From CAYNRA01 sp046293395 (GTDB lineage Bacteria > Bacteroidota > Bacteroidia > Cytophagales > Spirosomataceae): a DNA stretch of 64,000 nt. The stretch covers positions 310,001 through 374,000 of the forward strand of contig JBKBOU010000003.1 in assembly GCA_046293395.1 (NCBI GenBank), in the 5' to 3' direction. Under the pieces are notes generated by a model. It was given only the letters and a program-made list of their open reading frames with translations. It was not told the DNA's origin and searched no databases. Positions 17,172-26,212 of this stretch are shown here, piece after piece; position 1 is the stretch's first letter, and each line of letters starts with the position of its first letter. The position numbers were made by a program, and so were the translations under genes.

Positions 17172-18452
17172 CTATTTCAAAAGCCAAGCAAAAGCTTCAA
17201 TCCGAACTAAAACCACGAGTAATGTATATGTAGGGACTAAAAGTGAGACGAGCGCAATCCGCTGCGTTATGTTTATCCATGATTCTTTTTCTATCTTTTT
17301 TACCCCAGAGATATATTGAAAAGCAACCAAAATGACAGGGAATCCGTATGCCACACTTCGTGTAATATCTTCTACGGAAAGTCCAACCAAAGAAATCAAC
17401 AAGAAAACGAGACTTAGCCAGAGAGCTACCCAAAAGTGCTTGTTTTTAACTGCAATAAATACACTTGCAAATACAAAGAAATAGGTGGCTTTACACGCAG
17501 AAAAGTAGGCAACGAATGCTTTTAGCCCAAATTTAAAAGCTGTCATAGGCGAAACCCCATTTTTTGCACCAACAGGTGTTTTGAGCCCAAATGCTTGAAA
17601 CAATATGTATCGAATGAAAACGTAGGATAAAATAGCACCGAGAACAAGCCAAAAAGTACGGTTTCCCCAACTAGTTTTTTTTAAAAAAGTAAGGACAGAC
17701 AGTTCTATTTTTGGATTTGAATAGCGGAGATATATCGAGAGAGGAAAAATAAGAGTCGGTGCTATTGTTCTTTCATCAATGAAAAATGTGACCAAAAGCC
17801 AAGGAAAAAGAAGGGGACTTCGAAGGAAGAAAAAGCAAACCAGAAGACTAAAATAACCAAGGGAATCTAGGAACAGCGTATCAAAGAAAAACGAGTTACC
17901 TACGTAACTAAACAAAAGAGCAACGGTAGTGTAAAAGGTACTAAGCCCATCTTCATCGGAAAAACGCCAAAGCAAAGTAAGGAGAAGATAGATAAAAAGC
18001 GGGAATAACAGAATTTGGAGGTAAAATAGTTTAATAGCCTTTATTTGAAGGATACTACCTAGTAAATAGGGAGTTATTCGTAAATCCCGTTTTGCAAAAT
18101 GCGTATCGGCAGAGAAATTACTGACAGGTTTCCAAGGATTATGAATTTTTGCATTTAAAAATTCTTGTACAACCAATTCGACGGGTTCCCAATTACCATA
18201 AATTCTTTTCTGAATAATATTCGGGGGGAAAGTAACTAGGAAAAGGAGGAATAAAATGCTTGTTAAATACTTTTTTTTGCGAGTTGTGAATGAAATGATA
18301 TACTCCGTTAAGTTGTTAGTTTGTTTAAGTATCACGTGTTGTATGTTCTTTAATTTTGGATTATCATTCGAATATTTACAAAAAATATACGAATATATCA
18401 GCATACAAAACAAATTGATTCTTCGGTAAAGCAAAAATATTCTTAGATACAT
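17172..18452 (-). CDS. Polytopic membrane protein of unknown function
   Basis: Up to 426 residues with about ten hydrophobic segments, for example YLTSILFLLFLVTF, LQILLFPLFIYLLLTLLW, FWLVLGAILSYVFIRYIL and VALVSLL near the C-terminus. A loop with WEPVELVVQEFLNAKIH and the partly charged FAKRDLRITPYLLG recalls polymer-flippase or GT-C glycosyltransferase membrane proteins, but no diagnostic motif is present. The start is uncertain: the first ATG (18452) is only 5 bp from the upstream gene's terminator. ATG 18404 or GTG 18335 (VILKQTNNLTEY), preceded by a promoter-like AT-rich stretch, are more plausible. Confidence 0.65.
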   Translation of the reverse strand: MYLRIFLLYRRINLFCMLIYSYIFCKYSNDNPKLKNIQHVILKQTNNLTEYIISFTTRKKKYLTSILFLLFLVTFPPNIIQKRIYGNWEPVELVVQEFLNAKIHNPWKPVSNFSADTHFAKRDLRITPYLLGSILQIKAIKLFYLQILLFPLFIYLLLTLLWRFSDEDGLSTFYTTVALLFSYVGNSFFFDTLFLDSLGYFSLLVCFFFLRSPLLFPWLLVTFFIDERTIAPTLIFPLSIYLRYSNPKIELSVLTFLKKTSWGNRTFWLVLGAILSYVFIRYILFQAFGLKTPVGAKNGVSPMTAFKFGLKAFVAYFSACKATYFFVFASVFIAVKNKHFWVALWLSLVFLLISLVGLSVEDITRSVAYGFPVILVAFQYISGVKKIEKESWINITQRIALVSLLVPTYTLLVVLVRIEAFAWLLK

Positions 18453-18456
18453 TAGA

Positions 18457-18498
18457 GAAAAGAAAAGGCCAACCCGACGGAGTTGACCTTTTCTTTTC
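18457..18498 (-). terminator. Terminator of the five-gene surface-protein operon
   Basis: The inverted repeat AAAGAAAAGG...CCTTTTCTTT, with inner CAAC/GTTG pairing and a T run on the minus strand, lies 12 bp beyond the stop at 18510. Confidence 0.8.
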
Positions 18499-18509
18499 GT
18501 GACGATGCA

Positions 18510-21500
18510 TTAATTCAATGTTTCTCTTATGTGCAGTCGTTTGACAAATCGTTGATTATTAATCATTATAATCAAATAATAATTTCCTTCTTTCAACCGG
18601 TACGATTCCAAATTTATGGGTACGCCTCTTTCATCAATTTCCTTGAAATCTTCTGCATAGACTTGGCGGTACATAGTTGACTCAAGTACACGAATCGAAG
18701 CGTTTTCGACGCGCAACTCCTCCATTTTCACGAAGAAAGAACCTGACGTAGGATTTGGATAAATGATGAACGAATTTTCTGTTACTTTTTCAGCTAGTGC
18801 AGAAGATGAAGAGGTAAACACTTCTTCGATGTCTGTTTCTGTATCTTTCGTAGCTGCGATGGTTCCGTCTTTGATTTCAACAGTACGTAAAATATTCGAT
18901 GAGCAACCACCCGTGGACGTAGCTAGTTCAATTCTAACAGTACCAACTCCTGTTGGAGTAAATACCAATACACCATTTTCTTGGCGTGTTACATTTGCAG
19001 GGCCTGAAATTCGCCAGTTTGTCGTTACCCCTGTAGGTGTCAAATTAATAGCAAACATCGGTTCATTCACTTTTCCTTCGGAAGCTACCGTGAACAATAA
19101 ACCGCTGGTTACATTCACGACTTGAACTGAAAATGTATCGGATACTTTACATCCTTTTGCATCAACTACTTCAAGCGTATAATTTCCATTTTCACGGATT
19201 GGAGCAAGAGCAGATGTACTTTTTTGCCCAGACGGGAATGTCCAGGTGTAACTTTGTGAAGGAACGATACGCGCGGCATCAAGCTCTAAGTTTGCGTCTG
19301 AACAAACGACTAGATTATCTGACACATTGATTGTGGTTGCCTCTGGGTTCGCCAATACAATAGAAGACACAGATGCTTTACAACCTAGCTCCGTTGTTAC
19401 CGTAGCGCCGTACTCACCTGCACAGAGATTCGTAAGTCCGCTACCTATTAAGTTTTGAATGTTTGCTTGTGTGCCATTATCCAAACCAGCACCAAAGAGA
19501 TTTTGAGCCCATTCAATTTTAAAAGGAGATGTATTTCCTGTTACTTCTAGTTCAATTGCTCCTGCACAAACATCTCTACAAATTAAATCTGTTTTCTTTA
19601 ATACGCGCACTTTTACATCTTCTTTGGGAGACAATGCAACGGCAATTTCACCGGTACAACCTTCTCTGTCACGAACAACGCCAAAGTAATTGCCTGCTTG
19701 TAAATTTTGAATGCGTGCGCCCGTCAAGCCACTTCCCCAATCTACTGTTAGAGGGGCAACTCCACCTACTGTTCGTACTTCTATGAATCCATCTTTTGAG
19801 GTAACGCATGTTGGATTTTCTTTTGCTACCACAGATGTTACCAGACTGGGGGTTACTTTGAGTTCAACTTCAAAATTTTCTACGATGTCATTTTTATCAA
19901 CGACACGCAAAACGTAACGTCCTGCATCTACATTAATGAGTTTGTTTGACGTTTCATTGAGATTAATCAATGCGTTGTTTTCCCTTTTAAACCATTCGTA
20001 TTTATATGGATTAGCAGCATCAATAATGACTCCTCCTTTCACATTTGCAGAGAGTTGACCGTCAAATTTACCAAAACAAGAAACACTTTTGTCAACCGCT
20101 GTAATCGCTGTAATTTTTTCAGGTTGAGCTAAAAAATAATTTAGTGTTGTCGTACAACCCTCTTTTGAGAGAGCAGAGGCAAACTGTGTATCTGTTACTC
20201 GAAGTTGGTAATTCCCACCACCTGTTTGGGTCAAAGTTGTTCGCAATGCACCGCCCACTTCCGCTTTTGCTTCGTTTGTAATGGCACCGCCGTCCCAAGT
20301 CCATGTCACACCATAATTACCAAACGAACCCGTACCTCCTTTGATTTCAACAGAGATAGAGCCATCTTTCAGACCAAAACCTCGGGGAGATTTTGCTTCA
20401 ACGAGCTGTGCAGTTACGGGGGCAGCAGGTTGTTGGATTTGTACGGTGTTCACGGGGCTGAAACAATTATGTACGTCTCTCACACTTATCTGGTAAGAAC
20501 CTGCTCTAAATGTCTGGCTTGAAATTGGAAGAGCTACCCCATTGGCAACTAATTGATAGGGAGCTGTACCACCTGAGGGAGAAAGTTCAATTTTTCCATC
20601 ATTGCCACCAAAGCATTTCACATCTTCTTTTGCAAAGGAATATACCAGCGGTTGTGGCTGTGTAATTGTGGAGGACACAGTTGTCGTACAACCATTTCCA
20701 TCTGTGATTGTCACGGTATATAGACCAGCCGATAAGCCTGTGGGATTCGTACCTGTGAAACCATTTGACCATCTGAAGCTATAAGGTGATGTTCCGCCTG
20801 AAGCATTGACAAGCGCTGAGCCTGAGTTTGTTCCATGACATAAAACGGGTTGATTTGAAGTAGTAGCGATAACTTGACTTGGCTGAGAAACAGTGACATT
20901 ATTTGTTGCCGTACATCCATTTGCATCCGTGGCAATCACCGTAAAGTTTCCTATTGCTAAGTTAGAAATTGCAGAACCAATTGCGCCATTAGACCAAGCA
21001 AATGTGTAAGGAGCTGTCCCTCTGGAAGCCAAAGCAGTGGCAGTTCCGTTTGTACCCCCAAAACACGAAACAGGTGTTGATGACATTTCCAATGCCATGG
21101 GGAGTTCGGGTTGTGAAACAGATACAGTTCCAGACCCTGTACATCCATTGGCATCTGTTACTGTCACTGTATAATTTCCTGCTGATAAACCAGAAATTTC
21201 AGCAGTTGTTGCACCATTAGACCAAGCAAACGTGTAAGGAGCTGTTCCATTGGAAGCCAATGCAGAGGCAGTTCCGTTTGTACCTTGGAAACAAGTGACT
21301 GATTTGGCGGATGTCTCAACAGAAATAGTGACAGTCAGTTGTGAAACAGTGACTGAACTTGTAGCGGTACAACCATTGGCATCTGTTACAGTTACGGAGT
21401 AAACCCCTGACGATAAACCAGAAATAGATGCCGTTGTCGCGCCATTAGACCATCTATATGTGTAGGGAGCTGTTCCAGACGAAGCACTCACGGTTGCTGT

Positions 21501-22601
21501 CCCATCTGTTCCTCGTGTACAAGTAGCTGATGTTGAGGAGGTTGACAAAACGATGGGGCTAAATACGCCCAAAGAAGCTGAGTTACTGGTTACACTTCCT
21601 GATGCATTCGAGACAATGACCCGATAACTACCAACCTGAGCTTCTGTTACTTGTGAAATAGTATAAGATGAACTATTTGCTCCTGTAATGTTCTGATTAT
21701 TAAACTGCCATTGGAAACCTGTAGCTCCTGTTGCTTGAATTTGAAATGTTGTAGAACCATTTAAACAAACAGTTCTATTCATCAATTCATTTTGGATTGT
21801 AGGTAATACACCTGGTGTTGTTATGGCATTACTTGCCGGACTTACAACATCTTCATTTGTACAAGTCGCTGTGTAAACGTCATTCGCAGCAGCTGTAACA
21901 GTAATCGTTGTTCCAGAACCGATGCGGTCTCCATTTTTCAACCAATTGACTGTGTAAAAACAATTGAAAGCACCTAATTCTGTAGCTCGCCCAATCTGAA
22001 CAACTCCGGTTAAATCACGTGTGTTGATAATTGGCGCTGGTAACGAAGGATTTGCCACCCGAATCGTTACTCTTTCTTGGCTTGGCAAACTCACACTTTT
22101 TGTACTTTCTGTACATAAGGCTGTATAAGTCGTACTCGTGGTAGGTGTAGCTACGTAAGAAGAAGCATTTGAGAGAACAAAATTTCCTGACATCCAGGTG
22201 ATAACTCCTGGGCAGTTTGGTGCGGTTAATGTAACAGATTCTCCTGCATTTATCGTTGTTTTATCAGCCGAAATAATGGGCGTAACCGAGCGTTCTGTCC
22301 GCGTTTTATCAATGAAGAAAACCTGTGGAGCGGCATTCCCACACTTGACAAAATACGTATTTCGACCTTGAAAACCAGGTGTATCTTGGCTTACATTACT
22401 TGTTCCGATAGGTTGTTGGAGAAAGTTCAGCCATACGACCTGCCCATCACAACCATAAGCAGTAAAAAAAACAGGTTCCGCTACATTACGAGGCAAATGC
22501 GTCGTACTTGTCAAGACGGTAACTTGTGCTTGTGTAGAAAAACTGGCGATGCTCAACAAAGCAATGAGAATCGCTAATCGAGTGTATAATCTATGTATCA
22601 T
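18510..22601 (-). CDS. Giant T9SS-secreted protein with SprB repeats
   Basis: A 1363-residue surface or secreted protein. Order: signal peptide (MIHRLYTRLAILIALLSIAS), Ig-like domains with paired Cys (residues about 25-330), then at least five SprB-type repeats of about 77 residues. The repeat pattern is C-x-G-x-N-G-x-A...GTAPYTFAWSNG...GNYTVTVTDANGCT. More Ig/PKD-like modules follow. The last about 85 residues (FIIYPNPTSGSFFVKME to RFVKRLHIRE) are a type A T9SS sorting domain directing export through the type IX pore. The frame is open to 22649; ATG 22601 is chosen for its compact signal peptide. It is the last gene of a five-gene operon. Confidence 0.88.
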   Translation of the reverse strand: MIHRLYTRLAILIALLSIASFSTQAQVTVLTSTTHLPRNVAEPVFFTAYGCDGQVVWLNFLQQPIGTSNVSQDTPGFQGRNTYFVKCGNAAPQVFFIDKTRTERSVTPIISADKTTINAGESVTLTAPNCPGVITWMSGNFVLSNASSYVATPTTSTTYTALCTESTKSVSLPSQERVTIRVANPSLPAPIINTRDLTGVVQIGRATELGAFNCFYTVNWLKNGDRIGSGTTITVTAAANDVYTATCTNEDVVSPASNAITTPGVLPTIQNELMNRTVCLNGSTTFQIQATGATGFQWQFNNQNITGANSSSYTISQVTEAQVGSYRVIVSNASGSVTSNSASLGVFSPIVLSTSSTSATCTRGTDGTATVSASSGTAPYTYRWSNGATTASISGLSSGVYSVTVTDANGCTATSSVTVSQLTVTISVETSAKSVTCFQGTNGTASALASNGTAPYTFAWSNGATTAEISGLSAGNYTVTVTDANGCTGSGTVSVSQPELPMALEMSSTPVSCFGGTNGTATALASRGTAPYTFAWSNGAIGSAISNLAIGNFTVIATDANGCTATNNVTVSQPSQVIATTSNQPVLCHGTNSGSALVNASGGTSPYSFRWSNGFTGTNPTGLSAGLYTVTITDGNGCTTTVSSTITQPQPLVYSFAKEDVKCFGGNDGKIELSPSGGTAPYQLVANGVALPISSQTFRAGSYQISVRDVHNCFSPVNTVQIQQPAAPVTAQLVEAKSPRGFGLKDGSISVEIKGGTGSFGNYGVTWTWDGGAITNEAKAEVGGALRTTLTQTGGGNYQLRVTDTQFASALSKEGCTTTLNYFLAQPEKITAITAVDKSVSCFGKFDGQLSANVKGGVIIDAANPYKYEWFKRENNALINLNETSNKLINVDAGRYVLRVVDKNDIVENFEVELKVTPSLVTSVVAKENPTCVTSKDGFIEVRTVGGVAPLTVDWGSGLTGARIQNLQAGNYFGVVRDREGCTGEIAVALSPKEDVKVRVLKKTDLICRDVCAGAIELEVTGNTSPFKIEWAQNLFGAGLDNGTQANIQNLIGSGLTNLCAGEYGATVTTELGCKASVSSIVLANPEATTINVSDNLVVCSDANLELDAARIVPSQSYTWTFPSGQKSTSALAPIRENGNYTLEVVDAKGCKVSDTFSVQVVNVTSGLLFTVASEGKVNEPMFAINLTPTGVTTNWRISGPANVTRQENGVLVFTPTGVGTVRIELATSTGGCSSNILRTVEIKDGTIAATKDTETDIEEVFTSSSSALAEKVTENSFIIYPNPTSGSFFVKMEELRVENASIRVLESTMYRQVYAEDFKEIDERGVPINLESYRLKEGNYYLIIMINNQRFVKRLHIRETLN
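20430..21560 (-). repeat. In-gene SprB repeat array (about 230-bp units)
   Basis: At least five tandem protein repeats of about 77 residues share TAPYTFxWSNG and VTDANGC. The middle units are almost identical at DNA level (near 20930-21480), showing recent duplication or gene conversion. Confidence 0.75.
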
Positions 22602-22630
22602 ACTTTTCTTTTTTCTTGTTAATGATTGGG

Positions 22631-23989
22631 TCATTGTGGTTTTCTCCAAACTTTGATGTCTGCTACGATGAAGCTTTCACTCCCTTGGGAGACAAAGCTT
22701 TTGATATAGATAATTCCTCTTCGGTTGTCTTGTGTTTGGAAAGGTACAAAACGCGGCCCTTGCGAGCGAGAGAAGCCCTCTACTACTCCTTCACCAAATC
22801 GAAAAACCAACGAATTAAAATCACTTGCTTTCTTAATCGCATTGAACTGCGCGAGTGTTACTTTTGTACAAGGTGCGCAATCTTCGAGTGCATTGATAAA
22901 AATCGTTTGTCTTGCTTGTGGAACTGGCTTCATCAATACATCTTGAACACGTGTAGGAGATACAAAACGAGCATACGAAAAATCTGCATCGCGTGAGAAG
23001 AAAACAAGATCTAATTCCCGACCAAAGCTTAGTGTATCTAGTGCTTGTTTGTCTATTCCTATATTGCGACGCGTCACAAAGTAATTTGGAATAGTTGAAT
23101 TGCTGTATGTACCAATCCGGACATTTTCTAGGGTCAGCAAATTAGACGTAGGCTGAACAACAACTTGCTTTTCTGTGCTTTTGCTTTCTTTCCCATTTCC
23201 AGCCGTTAATCGAACTTGGTATGTTTTGGGTTCTTTGAATGTGATATGCGTTATGGAATCCGAGATAGATTGAATACTTACAGAGGCATCATTGACAGAC
23301 CATTGTTGGCTAATGCTACCTTTCGAAGTATTCGTCACACGGATAGTCAATGGCGCTTCCATTTCAAAGTTAAAATCAGTGGCGAGTATATCAAAACGGG
23401 GTTCTAGACTGGGTCTTACTGCAATTTTCACTTCTTTGGATGTAAACGATTCTCCGTTAAATACTCTCAATAACGCCGTATGTGTTCCTTCTGAAAGGAA
23501 AGTTACAGTCGGGTTTTCAGCGGTTGATGTAGTTATATCTGCCCCCGTAAAAGTCCATTCAAAGCGTTGTCCAGAGATGGATTTATTGGTAAAAGCCACC
23601 TTGGCAGGTGCAAAATTATTGATGTCAAAGTCGAACGAGAAGTCGGCGGCGAGTACATCTCCTACGACAATTTCTTGTTCTTGTGTATCCGACAGTCCAT
23701 CTACATTCGCTACTTCAAGTTTTATTTTATACTTCCCTGGTTTGCTAAAGAGCAGTTCTGGGATATTACGTTCAGTACTTGTTTGAATAGTTGCACCCTC
23801 GATTGTCCAGAGGTATGTATCCGCCCCTTCAGAGTCATTGGTGACCTTTACAAGCGCTGGAGCTGCTTGCCTACCTTGTAAATAGACAACCTCAAAAGAT
23901 GCTTTAATGGGTAAAAAACTTTCTTTGAAACAAGAAGTCGCTACACCCACCAAGAGCAAACTGAGAAAATAAAAGGAATACTTTTTCAT
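22631..23989 (-). CDS. PKD-domain lipoprotein
   Basis: A 452-residue exported lipoprotein. Signal MKKYSFYFLSLLLVGVATSC with lipid-modified Cys20. Three PKD-type Ig domains follow, recognised by the repeating pattern ASFEV...DTYLWTIEGA...FSKPGKYKIKLEVAN, then FTNKSISGQRFEWTFTGA...LSEGTHTALLRV, then QQWSVNDASVSI...FKEPKTYQVRLTA. The C-terminal 170 residues are unassigned and contain CAPCTKVTLAQ. It lies between the FN3 gene (11-bp gap) and the SprB/T9SS gene (about 29 bp) in the same operon, probably as a surface-anchored partner. Confidence 0.82.
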   Translation of the reverse strand: MKKYSFYFLSLLLVGVATSCFKESFLPIKASFEVVYLQGRQAAPALVKVTNDSEGADTYLWTIEGATIQTSTERNIPELLFSKPGKYKIKLEVANVDGLSDTQEQEIVVGDVLAADFSFDFDINNFAPAKVAFTNKSISGQRFEWTFTGADITTSTAENPTVTFLSEGTHTALLRVFNGESFTSKEVKIAVRPSLEPRFDILATDFNFEMEAPLTIRVTNTSKGSISQQWSVNDASVSIQSISDSITHITFKEPKTYQVRLTAGNGKESKSTEKQVVVQPTSNLLTLENVRIGTYSNSTIPNYFVTRRNIGIDKQALDTLSFGRELDLVFFSRDADFSYARFVSPTRVQDVLMKPVPQARQTIFINALEDCAPCTKVTLAQFNAIKKASDFNSLVFRFGEGVVEGFSRSQGPRFVPFQTQDNRRGIIYIKSFVSQGSESFIVADIKVWRKPQ

Positions 23990-24000
23990 TTTATAAAATG

Positions 24001-26193
24001 TCATAATGTTTTGGGAGCTATTCGATTGATTGACTTTTTATTACTTTTTAATCCCTCTTGGTTGGAAGAGTCCACAATGCTTACTGCATAAATATAATTC
24101 GATGCGTTTTCCACTTTCGTATCTTCGTACTGAAAACCGCCACTTGCTACGCGTGCAATCTCTGTCAATCCTCCTTCTACGGAAGAACCACGATATATTA
24201 CATATTCTTTCACACGGTCTTCTTCTACCGCAGGCCATTTAATCACGATACCGTCCGAAGTATTTTGAATGTCTAGTTTCGTCGGTGGGTCAAGCGGGTC
24301 TAGTGGAAAATGAATCTCCGACGCCATTGAAAACACGCCGACTTCTCCTTCTATGGAAACCGAAGCCACGCGATACTCATACACCGTACCACGTACAAAA
24401 GTTGTATCTGTAAATGTATTTGCACCCAATACATCTGGCGAAATCTTTGTAAAAGTCTCTTCCCCGATTTTTCGGCGTTCTACTTGATACCCTGCTATGT
24501 ATTCATCTCGCTCACGCAGTTCCTGCCATTCGAGCAATACATCGTTATTGATTAAATTTGCTGTTATGTATGCCGGAGATACAAACGAGACAGGGAGTTT
24601 TGGTTTGAAAGACACGACATTTGAAAACGCACTGGTATCTTGGAGGATATTCTGCTCAAGAACGGCAAAGTAATACGTTAATTTACCGGAATAAACTCCG
24701 GCTGAATCCACCAAGAAATTTTCTTTCACGATACCGGGCATGGGCGATAATTCGGTTGGTGTCAAGCCTGTATAAACAATGTACCCAAACCTTGATTTGC
24801 TTTCAGAAGCCTCCCAGCGCAATGTAGGGAATGCCGTCGTTGTCGTATCAACTGTTAGGTTGAAAGGAGGAAGTGGCGGTGCAACGCTATTACCTGATAG
24901 CGAAACAGAGGCAGGCATATCTTGCTTTACATTCTGTCTTTCGGGGAATAAAGCCCGAACAGAGTAGTTATAGATAAGACCTGGTTCAATGGCATAATCT
25001 TCAAATTGCGTTGCCTCTGCGTCCAAGATTGCCAATTGTTCCACTGGATTTTCGCCTTGACTTCTTTCTACCAAAATCCCAGCATAAAATGGTTTTAAGG
25101 GTAATTTGTCCCAATTTAATACGATACAATTCGTAGAGTCTTTTCCGTTCACACCATAAATCAAAGGAACTGTACCTTTTGAAATCGCATACGCACTATA
25201 TACATCGCTTTCTTTGCCAATGGCTCCGGCGTAATCTTCGGGCAAAAATTTGACCGAAATCTTGTCTTCTGGTTCTGCCTCAATGTATGCGTAGAGTTTT
25301 AAGTTACCCAATGAGTCAGCGGAGGGTAATTGGCTCTCGATATAGTTCCAATCTGCCTCATCGTTTTTCTTGACAAACAAAGAGAACTTGATGGTTTCAG
25401 GTGTAATGGGTCGAGTATTCAAGAAAGTAACGAGCTGTTTTATTTGAGCTCTGTACGCTGTCAAATACGCTTCGATGGGTAAATTATCATCAATTTCATC
25501 AAATACAGGATACTCTTCCGAGAGAACAGGTTCTTCGGGAAATTGGACAGAAAACCTAAAATACGCCAATGAATCCGTTGTTAAAACGGTATCTTGACGA
25601 ATCCGAATCTCACTCAACAACGGGTTCGATACTTTACTTCCGATTTGCGCATTTCCCCAGACTTCTTCTGCCCCAGAGACATCTACACGTACGGCTTCGT
25701 ATGTATAAACTGTATCTGCTTTTGCTTCTGTATCAAAAAAACCAAGGCCGAATGCTTTCAAAAATGCGCTACTTTGTTCTGTATAATTCAGCAAAGTATC
25801 GTAGTTAAACTCCGTCGGAATGTACAAATCTGCTTGTTTGTCTGAGGTAAAACCCTTCAATTTCATGAAGTCTTGGTAGAGTCTATCGCCTACTTTGGAC
25901 TTCAGTTCCTTTGCTGACTTCACTCTTTCTGTTTTCCCAATGGTAGGCAATACCTCGTTTCCTTCCACTAAATAGCCTCGATTAATCTTAAAATGGGCTG
26001 TTTTCTTGAGAATATCACCAAACTGAGGTCGAGATTCTTCACGCGGTATAATCCGAATTAAATTCCCATTTGGGGTAGGGAAAGCCATGACAATCCCAGG
26101 AAAATTTGTTTCTGTGATTTCGTCACTCTGCCCGAAGACAGTTAGTGACGAAATCAAACTCCATGCAATAAGTACGAATCTATATTTTTTCAT
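24001..26193 (-). CDS. Exported fibronectin type III repeat protein
   Basis: A 730-residue protein with signal peptide KKYRFVLIAWSLISSLTVFG. The N-terminal 350 residues are unassigned (KAYVxY... strands and Glu-rich loops). The rest contains several FN3 modules, each with the W...L and Y.V.A pattern: NWDKLPLKPFYAGILVERS, then PTLRWEASESKSRFGYIVYT, then LLEWQELRERDEYIAGYQVE, and finally IVIKWPAVEEDRVKEYVIYR. The start at 26193 avoids overlap with the upstream giant gene (stop at 26213). No sorting domain is seen at the C-terminus. It is probably periplasmic or surface-held by its operon partners. Confidence 0.82.
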   Translation of the reverse strand: MKKYRFVLIAWSLISSLTVFGQSDEITETNFPGIVMAFPTPNGNLIRIIPREESRPQFGDILKKTAHFKINRGYLVEGNEVLPTIGKTERVKSAKELKSKVGDRLYQDFMKLKGFTSDKQADLYIPTEFNYDTLLNYTEQSSAFLKAFGLGFFDTEAKADTVYTYEAVRVDVSGAEEVWGNAQIGSKVSNPLLSEIRIRQDTVLTTDSLAYFRFSVQFPEEPVLSEEYPVFDEIDDNLPIEAYLTAYRAQIKQLVTFLNTRPITPETIKFSLFVKKNDEADWNYIESQLPSADSLGNLKLYAYIEAEPEDKISVKFLPEDYAGAIGKESDVYSAYAISKGTVPLIYGVNGKDSTNCIVLNWDKLPLKPFYAGILVERSQGENPVEQLAILDAEATQFEDYAIEPGLIYNYSVRALFPERQNVKQDMPASVSLSGNSVAPPLPPFNLTVDTTTTAFPTLRWEASESKSRFGYIVYTGLTPTELSPMPGIVKENFLVDSAGVYSGKLTYYFAVLEQNILQDTSAFSNVVSFKPKLPVSFVSPAYITANLINNDVLLEWQELRERDEYIAGYQVERRKIGEETFTKISPDVLGANTFTDTTFVRGTVYEYRVASVSIEGEVGVFSMASEIHFPLDPLDPPTKLDIQNTSDGIVIKWPAVEEDRVKEYVIYRGSSVEGGLTEIARVASGGFQYEDTKVENASNYIYAVSIVDSSNQEGLKSNKKSINRIAPKTL

Positions 26194-26212
26194 TTCTCTA
26201 TTTATCTGATAA

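Noticed and set aside
20430..21560. Regular repeats suggesting a CRISPR array
   Set aside because: The repeats are in frame, about 230 bp long and encode SprB modules; no short repeat-spacer pattern and no cas genes.
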